DNA of 64,000 nucleotides from contig CAYMAI010000004.1 of assembly GCA_964388445.1 (NCBI GenBank), positions 186,001 through 250,000 of the forward strand, in the 5' to 3' direction. The DNA is from CAYMAI01 sp964388445 (GTDB lineage Bacteria > 4484-113 > JAGGVC01). The notes beneath the pieces were generated by a model. The model searched no databases. It was not told the origin of the DNA and worked only from the letters and a program-made list of their open reading frames with translations. Position 1 is the first letter of the stretch. The number at the start of each line of letters is the position of its first letter. Shown here in pieces: positions 1 through 9,014 of this stretch. Position numbers and translations under genes: made by a program.

Positions 1-2983
1 CGAGAAACCAAAGCACGGTTAAATCGTCTTTGTATTCGTCGCGCTTTTGAAGCTGTTTCAACAAATCAACCGCTCGCTGAAACTCCCCGTCGTGAATGTA
101 AAGCTGGGCGTAATCTATCGAGTCGTCGGCAAACTCGATTTTCTTGAACACTTTTCCGCCGCGTGCGCCCTTATCCGAAAGAAAGCTGTGAAACAAAAGC
201 GGAATGTCTTCATTGTCGAAGCTGCCCCGCTGGAGAAGGTCGTTGAAAACCCGCCATGCCTTGTCGAACCTGCCGCTCGAATAATAGGCGTACGCTTGGC
301 TTCGTTCAACGTCAGGATGAACCTGATCCCAGGGAATATTTACGTATTGCAGAATTGCTTGGTCGTATTCGCGCCTTTCATGATGAGTAAATGCGAGATA
401 AACGCGCGTGTCGACGCGCTTCGGAAGGATGGCGGTGGACGTTTCGAATATTTTATGACAGCGGGCGAAGTCCTTTGCGAAATACGCTTTTTCACCTTCG
501 ATTAAAAGCAAATCCGTAATGACGTCGCGAAGCAGCCTGTCCGCCATATCCACCTGTACCGCCTGCTGCAAAAGGCTTGTCGCGCCGCCAATGTCGCCCG
601 CTTTAAGCGCCTGCGCGCCTTTGTATAAAAGCGCCATCGCGAAATATCTGCTTTCCGCGCGGCCCGTTCGGTTGCGGTTGTACAAGTCTTCCGCCTGCTT
701 CACGGCGTCGTCGAAACGCTTTTCCTTCATATATAACAAGGCGATTTCGATGTCCGCCCATCTGTGAAAATGCTTCGCGTCGTTTTCGCCGAGCACTTCG
801 CGATATCTCTTGCGAGCTTCTTCCCACTTGCCGTCGAGTTCAAGCGCCTGTCCGAAGCGCAGCACGGGCAAATAACCGGGAATAACTCCGTCCAAATCCT
901 TTCGCGACGCGATAGATTCGAAGCAGGTTTTCGCTTCATGCGGATTGCCCAACACCAAATGGCACACGCCTTCCCAATATACGACCTGCGCCTGGCTTTT
1001 CGGGTCGTCAACCTTCAGCGTGCGCAAAATCGAAAGCGCTCCGTTCGCGTCGCCCTCGTTAATGAGCATTTTCGAGAGCCTGTATTTCGCCTTTTCGAGG
1101 CCCGTAAACTCGACCGCCTTGCGATAGGCGACGGACGCTTGTTCGAAATTGAAACGCTCGGCATAGAAATCGCCGATGTCCACGAAAATTTCCGAAGCCT
1201 TGTGCTTGTCGAGCACTTCCGCCAGTCTTTCGGCATCCGCCTCGAAGCCGCGAACCGCGAACTGAATCATCCGGATGTCTTCGAGGTTTTTCGCCAGCCG
1301 GTCTTCCAACAGCGAGAAAGCGATTTCGGGCTGGCAGGAAAACCGCTCGATGTCGAAAACGCGCTCGAAAAGCTCGATTTCCTCTTTGGAGTACGGCTTT
1401 TCCGGCTTGTGTTCCGCCACCGCGATTTTGGCGAGAATGTTGACCAGTTTCGGATGAGGATTTTTCGAAGATTTGTACAGTCTGGAATAGTGCGACTTCG
1501 CTTCCTTGTCCGTGCGGTCGAGATTCATATAGCAATAACCGAGCGCCTCGGTGAACTGCTTTTCGAGATGTGAAGGAAACGCGCCCTTGAGCGAGGACAA
1601 ATATTCCAGCGTTTCCGCATCGTACCTTTTAATCCGAACGTGGTGGTTCGCAAGCATCAGCGCCAGCTTTTGGCGGGTCGCCTCGTCGGTTTCCATCGCA
1701 TACGCCCGGCGATAGATGTCGAACGCCTGATTGCTCTCGATATCGTAGCTTAAATAAGTCTGCGCAAGCATTTTCACGAGCGATTCGTTTTCGGGGTCAA
1801 TCGCCAGAGCTTCTTCATAAATCTTTTTCGCCTGCTCGTCTGTCCTGCCGAGACTTATGAAATGTTCCGCGAGATATTCGTACAGCTTGCGTTGCGGAAG
1901 CTCCGGCACCATACTCAAATAGGTTTCGTACACCCTCGCCGCGAATTCGCCGCGCTCGCCAATGTGAAGATAATGCTCGGTTAGAACGCGAATGCTCTTT
2001 TTGCTTAACGCCTTTTGTTTGAACGCGCTTTCGAGAACCGGCACGGTTTTTTCGTTTACTTCGAGGTCGGCCGCGTATTCGTCCGCCAGATACTGCAAAA
2101 GCTCAACGCCGCGATAGCCGCGCTCGTAAACCTGCTCGGCGAGGACACGGCGGTCGAAGTATTCTTTTTGCTGGGTCAAAACGAAATCGCTAACATGTTT
2201 GACGCCGTGCGGGCTGAGCATTCCGCGGCCCAGCGCGTCCACGATGAACGGCCACGTCGTCGGCGAAATGTCGCCTTTTTCGAGATACGCGTCGCAAAGC
2301 AGTCCCAAAGCCTGCGGCACGTCCCGCCCGGCCTCGAGCTGGTCGCGGTAAAACTTCAGCGCGAATTCGCTTTTGTCCTGATTTTCTATGAGCGACTTCG
2401 TCAAATATTCGATTAACTTCGGATTGTTCTTGTTGTTCGGATAGGCGAACTTGTAAACCTCCAGCGCGTCCGCATCCGTCCTTTCGTTTTCGAGATAGCG
2501 AATGGCGAGCACGCTGGACCCGCCTTTCCAAAGCGGAAATTCCTTAACAGCCCTTTCAACGATGTCTATGTCCTCTTCCGCGGGGCTGGGCATTTCGGCG
2601 ATCATTTTCGCGAGCGACATATTGGCACGGCGGTCTTCCGGCGCTATTTCGAGACGGGTTTCAAGGAGTCTCCGGTATTTTATATCCGTAATTCCTTCGC
2701 CGCGTATCCATTCGGCGATGACCGCGGTCCATTCTTCTTCTACGGTCCCGTCCCAGTTTTTCGCCAAAATGTCAAGTGCGTTGGTTTTCTTGCCGGCCGC
2801 CCAAAGGTGTTCCGCCTTCAGAAACCAGAGCGCGTTCAAAGTCTTGCGGTCGTCCTCCGCCAAATCTCCCTGTACGCTTTCGATTGCGGCGTCCACGAGC
2901 TTGATGAATTCTTTGCCCTTCACTCGCGCCCGCTGTGCCGCCTCGAGCTGGGAATTGAGCTTCTTTTTCCCGAAAACAGCCAT
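1..2983 (-). CDS. Large TPR-type repeat protein (N-terminal 994 codons, runs off window)
   Basis: Reading the minus strand from the ATG at 2983 gives an uninterrupted frame to base 1. The product is rich in Lys, Glu and Ala, with recurring helix-pair patterns of the tetratricopeptide kind. Typical segments describe a stretch with Ala-Leu and Tyr-x-x-Ala spaced about every 34 residues. There is no signal peptide: it begins MAVFGKKKLNSQLEAA, so a cytoplasmic scaffold is likely. An upstream candidate promoter lies at 3015-3042. The gene is divergent from groES. The C-terminus is not in the window, so any catalytic domain would be missed. No specific function can be assigned. The TPR assignment is by eye from the helical periodicity. 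Confidence 0.82.
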   Translation of the reverse strand, partial: MAVFGKKKLNSQLEAAQRARVKGKEFIKLVDAAIESVQGDLAEDDRKTLNALWFLKAEHLWAAGKKTNALDILAKNWDGTVEEEWTAVIAEWIRGEGITDIKYRRLLETRLEIAPEDRRANMSLAKMIAEMPSPAEEDIDIVERAVKEFPLWKGGSSVLAIRYLENERTDADALEVYKFAYPNNKNNPKLIEYLTKSLIENQDKSEFALKFYRDQLEAGRDVPQALGLLCDAYLEKGDISPTTWPFIVDALGRGMLSPHGVKHVSDFVLTQQKEYFDRRVLAEQVYERGYRGVELLQYLADEYAADLEVNEKTVPVLESAFKQKALSKKSIRVLTEHYLHIGERGEFAARVYETYLSMVPELPQRKLYEYLAEHFISLGRTDEQAKKIYEEALAIDPENESLVKMLAQTYLSYDIESNQAFDIYRRAYAMETDEATRQKLALMLANHHVRIKRYDAETLEYLSSLKGAFPSHLEKQFTEALGYCYMNLDRTDKEAKSHYSRLYKSSKNPHPKLVNILAKIAVAEHKPEKPYSKEEIELFERVFDIERFSCQPEIAFSLLEDRLAKNLEDIRMIQFAVRGFEADAERLAEVLDKHKASEIFVDIGDFYAERFNFEQASVAYRKAVEFTGLEKAKYRLSKMLINEGDANGALSILRTLKVDDPKSQAQVVYWEGVCHLVLGNPHEAKTCFESIASRKDLDGVIPGYLPVLRFGQALELDGKWEEARKRYREVLGENDAKHFHRWADIEIALLYMKEKRFDDAVKQAEDLYNRNRTGRAESRYFAMALLYKGAQALKAGDIGGATSLLQQAVQVDMADRLLRDVITDLLLIEGEKAYFAKDFARCHKIFETSTAILPKRVDTRVYLAFTHHERREYDQAILQYVNIPWDQVHPDVERSQAYAYYSSGRFDKAWRVFNDLLQRGSFDNEDIPLLFHSFLSDKGARGGKVFKKIEFADDSIDYAQLYIHDGEFQRAVDLLKQLQKRDEYKDDLTVLWFL

Positions 2984-3014
2984 AGACGATGATTCCTGAG
3001 AGAATAATCGGTAC

Positions 3015-3043
3015 ATTATAACACTCAATTTCTTCTTTGAAAA
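3015..3043 (-). promoter_or_regulatory. Candidate promoter of the large TPR gene
   Basis: On the minus strand a perfect -10 hexamer TATAAT lies at 3020-3015. A weak -35 (TTTTCA) lies at 3043-3038, 17 bp away. This leaves a leader of about 25-30 nt before the ATG at 2983. The -35 is poor, so this is only a candidate. Confidence 0.4.
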
Positions 3044-3219
3044 CAACTTCCGCCGGTTTTGAGACCGAATCGCCAAGAAATTGCCGCGTTAGCCGCCTTG
3101 TTTCTGGTTTCGATTTTGAAACATTGGCGCGGGCAACCAAGAGAAAAGTCCTCATCGATATGACTGCACTTGCGAAGATTATCTACATTATAATAGTTAG
3201 ATTTGTGCCGATGGAAAAA

Positions 3220-3242
3220 TTTTCGGGGTAATTTCCCGAAAA
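3220..3242. terminator. Hairpin TTTTCGGG/CCCGAAAA before the groES promoter
   Basis: An 8-bp perfect inverted repeat (3220-3227 with 3235-3242) has a 7-nt loop and A/T-rich flanks on both sides. It could insulate the divergent TPR and groES units as a weak bidirectional terminator. It has no long T tract, so the role is inferred. Confidence 0.35.
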
Positions 3243-3246
3243 AGCC

Positions 3247-3274
3247 TTGACATTGACAAAAATCCGGTTATAAT
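3247..3274 (+). promoter_or_regulatory. groESL promoter (sigma-70 type)
   Basis: TTGACA at 3247-3252 and TATAAT at 3269-3274 are both perfect consensus hexamers with a 16-bp spacer. A second TTGACA follows directly at 3253-3258. The -10 overlaps the left arm of the CIRCE-like repeat, the usual arrangement for heat-shock repression by HrcA. Confidence 0.85.
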
Positions 3275-3300
3275 TGGCAGTCGAGGGCGGAGACTGCCAG
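3274..3300 (+). promoter_or_regulatory. CIRCE-like operator upstream of groES
   Basis: The inverted repeat TTGGCAGTC-N9-GACTGCCAG has exactly the 9-9-9 architecture of CIRCE (consensus TTAGCACTC-N9-GAGTGCTAA). Eight of nine arm positions pair, and seven of nine match the consensus left arm. It sits on the transcription start of groESL, so HrcA repression under normal temperature is expected. No hrcA gene is in the window. Confidence 0.8.
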
Positions 3301-3371
3301 CAGCCGAATAGCCGCTGTGCCAGCTCGCTCTCGAATTCCTAACACGAACATTTTTTTGGAGGTATTGGTAA

Positions 3372-3686
3372 ATGGGCAAGGCACAGGCGCAGTTTGCACT
3401 AAGGCCTTTGGGCGACCGCGTAGTCGTCGAGCACCTTTCCGACGACGAAAAGGTAACGTCCGGCGGAATAGTGATTCCGGACAGCGCGAAAGAGCGTCCG
3501 CAGAAAGGTCGCGTCGTAGCGGTTGGACCGGGCAAAAAACTCGACGACGGAAATCGGGTAGCGATGGACGTCGAAGTCGGGAGCATCGTGTTCCACAGCA
3601 AGTACAGCGGAACCGAAGTCAAAATCGACGGCGTGGAATATCTGATTCTGCGCGAGGACGACATCATCGGCGTCGTCGCGGGCTAG
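3372..3686 (+). CDS. groES: Co-chaperonin GroES (Hsp10)
   Basis: GroES caps the GroEL barrel and is needed for ATP-driven folding in the cytoplasm. The 104-residue product contains the family core LRPLGDRVVVE, the mobile-loop region with GGIVIPDSAKE, and the C-terminal REDDIIGVV strand. Length is normal apart from a slightly extended N-terminus before the first beta strand. A GGAGG lies at 3358-3362 before the ATG. It is followed by groEL after 33 nt, so both are one heat-shock operon under the promoter/CIRCE site upstream. Confidence 0.97.
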   Translation: MGKAQAQFALRPLGDRVVVEHLSDDEKVTSGGIVIPDSAKERPQKGRVVAVGPGKKLDDGNRVAMDVEVGSIVFHSKYSGTEVKIDGVEYLILREDDIIGVVAG

Positions 3687-3719
3687 ACATTGCATTTAAT
3701 CTGATTGGAGGAATCGAAA

Positions 3720-5363
3720 ATGGCAGCGAAACAGCTTAAGTACCATGAGGACGCACGAATGAAGCTCGTGGCGGGCGTGGACGCGGTCGCGGAGGCCGTG
3801 AAAATTACGCTCGGTCCGCGCGGCAGAAACGTCGTGCTCGACAAGAAGTGGGGCAGCCCCACCATCACCAACGACGGCGTGACAATCGCCAAGGAAATCG
3901 ACCTCGACGATCCGTTCGAGAACATGGGCGCGCAACTCCTTAAGGAAGTCGCGTCGAAGACGAACGACATCGCCGGCGACGGCACTACGACCGCCACGAT
4001 TCTTGCGCAGGCAATCGTGCGCGGCGGGCTTCGCTATGTGACGAGCGGCGCGAATCCGATGCTTATGAAGCGCGGAATCGAAAAGGCGTCGCGCGCGATT
4101 AGCGACAAGCTTCTCAAGAGCGCGATTAGCATCAAGGAAGACAAGGGCAAAATCGCGCAGGTCGCCGCGATTTCGGGCAACAACGACAGCGAAATCGGCG
4201 AGCTCATCGCGACCGCGATGGAGAAAGTCGGCAAGGACGGCGTCATCACCGTAGAGGAGTCGAAGAGCGCGGAAACCAAAATCGAACTCGTCGAGGGAAT
4301 GCAGTTCGACCGCGGATATCTTTCGCCATACTTCATCACCGACCAGGAAGCGCTGGAGTGCAACCTTGAAAATCCGTACATCCTGCTTTGGGAGAAGAAA
4401 ATCTCCAACATTCAGGAACTCGTGCCGCTTCTCGAAAAGGTGGCGAAAGCGGGACGCTCGCTTGCGATAGTGGCGGAAGACGTCGAGGGCGAAGCGCTTG
4501 CGACGCTCGTCGTGAACAAACTTCGCGGCACGCTGTCCGTCGTCGCGGTGAAGGCGCCGGGTTACGGCGACCGCCGCAAGGCCATGATGGGCGACGTCGC
4601 GGTTCTCACGGGCGGCCAGTTCTTCACGGAAGACCTGGGCATCAAGCTTGAAAGCGTGGAACTTAACGACCTCGGCTCGTGCACCAAGATCAAGGTTGAC
4701 AAAGAAAACACCGTCATTATCGAAGGCAAGGGCACGCGCGGCGACATCAAGGGCCGCATCAACACCATCAAGGCGGAAATCGAAAAGGCGACGAGCGATT
4801 GGGACCGCGAGAAACTGCAGGAGCGGCTTGCAAGGCTTGCTGGCGGCGTGGCTGTTCTGAAAGTCGGCGCCGCGACAGAGACCGAACTTAAAGAAAAGAA
4901 GCACCGCTACGAGGACGCCCTTTCGGCGACTCGCGCGGCGGTCGAAGAGGGCATCGTCCCCGGCGGCGGCGTGGCGCTCGTGAACGCGATTGGCGCGCTG
5001 GACAAACTGGAATGGACGGACGAGGACGAGCGCATCGGCATCGAAATAGTCCGCACGGCGCTGGAGATTCCCGCAAGGCAAATCGCGACGAACGCCGGCC
5101 ATGAAGGCAGCGTCATCGTCGAGAAAATCAAGCACGAGAAGAAGGGCGTCGGGTTCAACGCCGCGACCGGCCTGTTCGAGGACATGGTCAAGGCCGGCAT
5201 CATCGACCCGGTGAAAGTTACGCGCAACGGGCTACTCAACGCAGCGTCCATCGCCGCGATGATTCTCACGACCGAAGTGCTCGTGACGGACAAGCCGGAA
5301 GACAAGAAGGCCGGCGGCGCGGGCATGCCGGGCGCGGGCGCCGGAATGGATATGGATTACTAA
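3720..5363 (+). CDS. groEL: Chaperonin GroEL (Hsp60)
   Basis: The 547-residue product is a full-length group I chaperonin that folds proteins in its ring cavity with GroES. It shows the ATP-binding GDGTTTATILA motif, LGPRGRNVVLDKKWG near the start, the apical-domain and GYGDRRKAMM segments, and VPGGGVAL in the equatorial domain. The tail is Gly/Met/Ala-rich and ends MDMDY instead of the usual long GGM repeat. I chose the ATG at 3720 because GGAGGA at 3706-3711 is correctly spaced. An in-frame TTG at 3705 overlaps that site. An intrinsic terminator follows at 5483. Confidence 0.98.
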   Translation: MAAKQLKYHEDARMKLVAGVDAVAEAVKITLGPRGRNVVLDKKWGSPTITNDGVTIAKEIDLDDPFENMGAQLLKEVASKTNDIAGDGTTTATILAQAIVRGGLRYVTSGANPMLMKRGIEKASRAISDKLLKSAISIKEDKGKIAQVAAISGNNDSEIGELIATAMEKVGKDGVITVEESKSAETKIELVEGMQFDRGYLSPYFITDQEALECNLENPYILLWEKKISNIQELVPLLEKVAKAGRSLAIVAEDVEGEALATLVVNKLRGTLSVVAVKAPGYGDRRKAMMGDVAVLTGGQFFTEDLGIKLESVELNDLGSCTKIKVDKENTVIIEGKGTRGDIKGRINTIKAEIEKATSDWDREKLQERLARLAGGVAVLKVGAATETELKEKKHRYEDALSATRAAVEEGIVPGGGVALVNAIGALDKLEWTDEDERIGIEIVRTALEIPARQIATNAGHEGSVIVEKIKHEKKGVGFNAATGLFEDMVKAGIIDPVKVTRNGLLNAASIAAMILTTEVLVTDKPEDKKAGGAGMPGAGAGMDMDY

Positions 5364-5482
5364 ACCGCGAAGCGCCGCGGCGGGTTGAACGTGCCCGACG
5401 CTTGCGGCGGCCGGGCAGACGCCGACCATGCGCATCCCGGCTGCGAATAGCGGAAAGTAATTCGAGACTAAGATATTAATCG

Positions 5483-5510
5483 AAGGGCGGAGGCAACTCC
5501 GCCCTTTTTG
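5483..5510 (+). terminator. Intrinsic terminator of groESL
   Basis: A 10-bp G+C-rich stem (AAGGGCGGAG with CTCCGCCCTT) with a GCAA tetraloop is followed by a run of T at 5504-5509. This is a textbook rho-independent terminator 120 bp after the groEL stop. Confidence 0.88.
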
Positions 5511-5546
5511 CTGCGATTTACGCAATTGAGGTAAAATAAATGCGGT

Positions 5547-5852
5547 ATGACCGGTAAGCCGAAGATTACAATGGAAACGCTTCGCCTTAATCGCGGCACG
5601 ATTTTGGAGATTGCGGGCCGCCGTGGCGCAAAGAACGTGCGCGTTTTCGGGTCGGTTGCTCGCGGCGATTCACACCCGGAAAGCGACGTGGATTTCCTGG
5701 TGGAAATGGAAAAGGGGCGCAGCCTGTTCGACTTGGGCGGGTTTTTAATGGACTTGCGCGACCTATTGGAATGCGAGGTGGACGTCGTAACCGAGAAAGG
5801 ACTGAAAGCCAGAATTCGAGATGCAGTCTTAACCGAAGCAGTACCCATTTAA
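5547..5852 (+). CDS. Minimal nucleotidyltransferase (MNT/MntA family)
   Basis: The 101-residue protein carries the DNA-polymerase-beta-type signature GSVARGDSHPESDVDFLVE around residues 35-55, plus a third acidic residue in CEVDVVTE. These are the metal-binding residues of MNT-type enzymes, which as MntA antitoxins AMPylate HEPN toxins. Here no HEPN gene is adjacent: the next gene is convergent DUF1428. It may be an orphan antitoxin or have another substrate. A TAAAAT hexamer at 5532-5537 lies 9 nt from the ATG with no clear Shine-Dalgarno. An internal ATG at 5571 is a possible alternative start. Confidence 0.85.
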   Translation: MTGKPKITMETLRLNRGTILEIAGRRGAKNVRVFGSVARGDSHPESDVDFLVEMEKGRSLFDLGGFLMDLRDLLECEVDVVTEKGLKARIRDAVLTEAVPI

Positions 5853-5893
5853 AGCAAACTGCCTCCAAAATTGTATAAGCCCCGCGCCTCCCC

Positions 5894-6262
5894 CTACGCC
5901 TGCACCATCACCTTGAACCCGCCGAAGGCCATCCGCTTCGGGTCGAACGGAGGCTGTTTGCCGCTCTCCATCCATTTCTTTATGCGCGGGTCGTTCATCA
6001 CCGCCTTGTTCACTTTGTCACGGTCTTTGCGCGACTTATAGACAACGTATGCGAAAACGACGACCTCGCCGTCCTTCGCCTTCGCCATTTTCGGAAACGA
6101 CACCATTTTGAATTTGGCGACGTCCAAATCGTCGCCGATGCATTCGACATATTCCAGCGCGCCGTGCTCGCGCCAGATTTTGCCGCACATGCGCGCCGCC
6201 TTTTTATATTCGCCGAGATTGTCTTTTGCAACCACCAAAACGTAACCGTCAACGTAATTCAT
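5894..6262 (-). CDS. DUF1428 family protein
   Basis: The 122-residue product starts MNYVDGYVLVV and contains the family's central KMVSFPKMAKAKDGEVVVFAYV pattern and the terminal RMAFGGFK motif. It resembles E. coli YbaA-type DUF1428 proteins with a dimeric alpha/beta barrel fold. The biochemical role of the family is not known. An AAGGAG sequence precedes the ATG. It is transcribed alone, converging on the nucleotidyltransferase gene. Confidence 0.85.
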   Translation of the reverse strand: MNYVDGYVLVVAKDNLGEYKKAARMCGKIWREHGALEYVECIGDDLDVAKFKMVSFPKMAKAKDGEVVVFAYVVYKSRKDRDKVNKAVMNDPRIKKWMESGKQPPFDPKRMAFGGFKVMVQA

Positions 6263-6431
6263 ATCGCGCTCCTTAAATGTGAAGTTCGAGTCAGAACGGG
6301 TTTTTATACCCGCGCACGCAAACGACTATTGCCTTGGCATCTTCAGAATAACGATGAATAAACCGGTGCGCGAAAAACTGCTGAATGAATTACGAGAGGA
6401 GACTTTTGAAAAATTTTCGGAATGAAAAAAA

Positions 6432-7472
6432 TTAATAAAAGCTGCTGTACGTGCGAGGGTCTTCGATTATGAACTGGGTGCCGCGGGCGACCGATAAGAG
6501 CGGCTCGTCCGCAACTTTCGTGACGATTCCGGTGTCTTTGCTGATTAATAGGTCTAGGTCGCGCAAAAGCGCGCCGCCGCCCGTGAGCATGATTCCCTGT
6601 TCGATGATATCCGCCGCAAGTTCCGGCGGAGTGTCTTCGAGCGTCTCGCGAACGGCTTTCAAGATTAGGTCGATGTTTTCCTGCATCGCTTCGCGCACTT
6701 CGCCGCTGTTTATCTCGAGGCTTTTCGGCAGCCCCGTAACCTGGTCCATTCCGCGAATTTCGCAGGTGAGATTTTCGCTCGACGGATGCGCGCAGCCGAT
6801 TTCGATTTTGATGCGCTCCGCGGTGCGCTCGCCGATTTGCAGGTTGTAGCGCTTTCTGGTGTAGTCCATTATCGAGCGGTCGAGTTCGTCGCCCGCGACG
6901 CGAATGCTGGTGGAAGTTACGATGCCTTCGAGGCTAATAACCGCAACTTCGGTCGTGCCGCCGCCGATGTCCACAATCATGTTTCCCTCGGCTTCGGCGA
7001 TGTCCATATTGCAGCCTATCGCCGCCGCCATCGGCTCTTCGATCAGGTGGATATGGCTGGCTCCGGCGTCCATGCAAGCGCTTCGTACCGCGTCCTTTTC
7101 AACGTTCGTAATTCCGCTCGGAATGCCGATAACGATGCGATATTTGAACGCCCAAGTCAGCGGCTTGCCGCGCTTCGTCGCCTTGCGGATGAAATGCGAA
7201 AGCATCGCTTTGGTCTTGTCGTAGTCCGCGATGACGCCGTCTTTAAGCGGTTTCATCGCGATTATCTGGCCAGGCGTTTTGCCGATCATGTTTCGCGCGT
7301 CTTCGCCGACGGCAAGAACCTCGTCCGTGCGCGTGTCTATCGCGACGACCGAAGGCTCTTTCAATACTATGCCGTGGTCTTTGACGTAAATGACGGTGTT
7401 CGCGGTGCCGAGGTCGACGCCGATTTCGTCGCGCATCGAAAGAATGTAGTTTTGAAACCAGTCGAAGACCAT
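6432..7472 (-). CDS. mreB: Rod shape-determining protein MreB
   Basis: This actin-like ATPase forms membrane-associated filaments that direct side-wall peptidoglycan synthesis. The 346-residue protein has the phosphate-1 loop GVDLGTANTVIYV, phosphate-2 VDIGGGTTEVAVISL, and the adenosine motif LTGGGALLRDLD. A short amphipathic N-terminus (MVFDWFQNYIL) likely serves as membrane anchor. It begins 1 nt after the sppA stop, so it is translationally coupled as the last gene of the LigB-AMMECR1-sppA-mreB run. No mreC or mreD neighbour is present. Confidence 0.97.
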   Translation of the reverse strand: MVFDWFQNYILSMRDEIGVDLGTANTVIYVKDHGIVLKEPSVVAIDTRTDEVLAVGEDARNMIGKTPGQIIAMKPLKDGVIADYDKTKAMLSHFIRKATKRGKPLTWAFKYRIVIGIPSGITNVEKDAVRSACMDAGASHIHLIEEPMAAAIGCNMDIAEAEGNMIVDIGGGTTEVAVISLEGIVTSTSIRVAGDELDRSIMDYTRKRYNLQIGERTAERIKIEIGCAHPSSENLTCEIRGMDQVTGLPKSLEINSGEVREAMQENIDLILKAVRETLEDTPPELAADIIEQGIMLTGGGALLRDLDLLISKDTGIVTKVADEPLLSVARGTQFIIEDPRTYSSFY

Positions 7473-7473
7473 T

Positions 7474-8454
7474 TCAGTTTATGGTTGCGCCGAAGAGCAA
7501 AGTATTCAGGTAAAGCGTCTGCGCGACTATTTCGAGCGGATGTTTCATTTTCGGCAAAAGATTCACCGAGCCGGATTCCGCCCCCATCATGAAGTCCCAG
7601 AAGGTCGGCGCCTTCGGTTCGCGCAAGGTCAGCTTTTTGCTCGTCAGCTCTTCGAGTTTTGCGAACGCGTCCTCGAAACCGCCGACTTCGTCCACAAGCC
7701 CGTTCTCCTTCGCCTGCTCGCCGGTGTATATCATTCCGTTTGCAAGCTTTTTCACTTCGTCGAGCGTCATCTCGCGTCCTTCGCTCACGCGCTCGATGAA
7801 CTGCAAATGCACTTGGTCGAGAAGTTCCTGAATCATCGCCCGCTCGTTTTCCTTCATCGGGCGGCTTATCGAGCCGATGTCCTTGAATTCGCCGGCGTGA
7901 ATCGTATTGGATTTGATGCCGAGTTTTTCGAAAAGCCCCGACATTTCGAGCATATCGAAAATGACTCCGATGGAGCCGGTCAACGTGCTGGGATTGGCAT
8001 ATATCACGTCTGCGGCGCTTGCCACGTAATAGCCGCCACTCGCCGCGACGTCGCCCATGGAAACCACAACCGGTTTGATTTCGCTCGCTTTCGTCACCGC
8101 GTTCCAGATTTCGTCGCTCGCCGCGGCGCTTCCGCCAGGGCTGTCTATGCGGATGAGTATTCCCGCTATGGAATCGTCTTCCGCGTATTTCTTGAGGTCC
8201 TTTACGATTTTGAACGACGACGCGCCGGACGAACCGCCGAACATTCCCGATTCGCCGCCGGAACTGACGATGACGCCCTCGATGCGCACGAGCGCGGCCT
8301 GCGCGCCCTTCGCGCCGGGTATCGAAGGCAGCTTGGCGCCGGCGGCGGAATCTCCGGTGTTAAGCATGCTTGCGACCGCGATAAGCGCCACCACCACTAG
8401 AGCGTATATCAAAAGCGCCTGCAAAATCCGATTCTTCTGGCGCACGAACTTCAC
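7474..8454 (-). CDS. sppA: Signal peptide peptidase SppA, short (36K) type
   Basis: This membrane-anchored serine protease of family S49 degrades cleaved signal peptides. Residues 10-30 form one hydrophobic segment (ILQALLIYALVVVALIAV). The catalytic Ser lies in DVAASGGYYVAS, and the partner Lys in HAGEFKDIGSISRP. The 326-residue length fits the bacillar/archaeal short SppA with a single protease domain. The annotated start is a GTG at 8454. A second GTG at 8445 is better spaced from AGGGG and may be the true start. It is coupled to mreB downstream. Confidence 0.93.
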   Translation of the reverse strand: MKFVRQKNRILQALLIYALVVVALIAVASMLNTGDSAAGAKLPSIPGAKGAQAALVRIEGVIVSSGGESGMFGGSSGASSFKIVKDLKKYAEDDSIAGILIRIDSPGGSAAASDEIWNAVTKASEIKPVVVSMGDVAASGGYYVASAADVIYANPSTLTGSIGVIFDMLEMSGLFEKLGIKSNTIHAGEFKDIGSISRPMKENERAMIQELLDQVHLQFIERVSEGREMTLDEVKKLANGMIYTGEQAKENGLVDEVGGFEDAFAKLEELTSKKLTLREPKAPTFWDFMMGAESGSVNLLPKMKHPLEIVAQTLYLNTLLFGATIN

Positions 8455-8471
8455 CCCTTGCCGAAAACGGA

Positions 8472-9014
8472 TTATGTTAGCACAGAATCCGCGCTATATC
8501 TCTCTGTTCTGAACCTGAAAATGCGGTAATCCTGAGATAAATCAATCCCGGATTTTTTCGCCGCAGCCTCGAACTGCTTTTCGACTGTGTCGATGCCTTC
8601 TATTCGAGGAAGCATCACGCCGCGCTTTTCGCCCTGCTCCAGCACGATTCCGAATTCCCTAGGGTCGAGGCTCTCCCTGCTGCACTCCCGCAGCCTGTCG
8701 AGAACGTCCACCGAAATCGTAAGAGAATCGAGTTCGGTTAGTGTGACGGGGGGGAAGCGGGAATCTTCGGTCGCGGCGGAAATTGCGTTTGTGATTATTT
8801 CCTGGCCGAGCGTCACTTCTTTGTGTTCAACCGTGCCTTTGCAGCCGCGCAATTCGCCTTTCTTTTTTAGCGTGACGAAGCACGCCGACTTTCCTTCGAG
8901 CATCTTGTAATACTGCCGCGGCGGCGCGATTCTGACGTTCGCCGTCAAGTGCTGTTTTATCGCGTCGTACGCGAGTTGCACAAGCGGATTGTGAAACTTC
9001 TTTTCTTCAGTCAT
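8472..9014 (-). CDS. AMMECR1 domain protein (AmmeMemoRadiSam system A)
   Basis: The 180-residue protein has the AMMECR1 hallmarks: LAYDAIKQHL near the N-terminus, ACFVTLKKKGELRGCKGT with the family's LRGC motif, DSRFPPVT, and the VMLPRIEG segment. The AMMECR1 domain is widespread in archaea and bacteria, and its exact activity is unresolved. Its start codon directly abuts the stop of the LigB-like gene. The two are often fused or adjacent in other genomes, indicating a shared pathway. The usual radical-SAM partner is not seen here. Confidence 0.93.
   Translation of the reverse strand: MTEEKKFHNPLVQLAYDAIKQHLTANVRIAPPRQYYKMLEGKSACFVTLKKKGELRGCKGTVEHKEVTLGQEIITNAISAATEDSRFPPVTLTELDSLTISVDVLDRLRECSRESLDPREFGIVLEQGEKRGVMLPRIEGIDTVEKQFEAAAKKSGIDLSQDYRIFRFRTERYSADSVLT

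Noticed and set aside
764..1573. 269-codon open frame on the plus strand
   Set aside because: It lies antisense to the uninterrupted minus-strand TPR frame (2983 to 1), whose codon use and repeat pattern are protein-like. It is a shadow frame of a GC-rich gene.
3696..5135. Long minus-strand frame opposite groEL (479 codons)
   Set aside because: It is fully antisense to groEL, has no recognisable protein features, and is a typical shadow of a highly biased GC-rich gene.
6010..6252. 80-codon minus-strand frame inside DUF1428
   Set aside because: It overlaps the DUF1428 gene in another frame on the same strand, with an Arg/Ser-rich low-complexity translation. It is a shadow.
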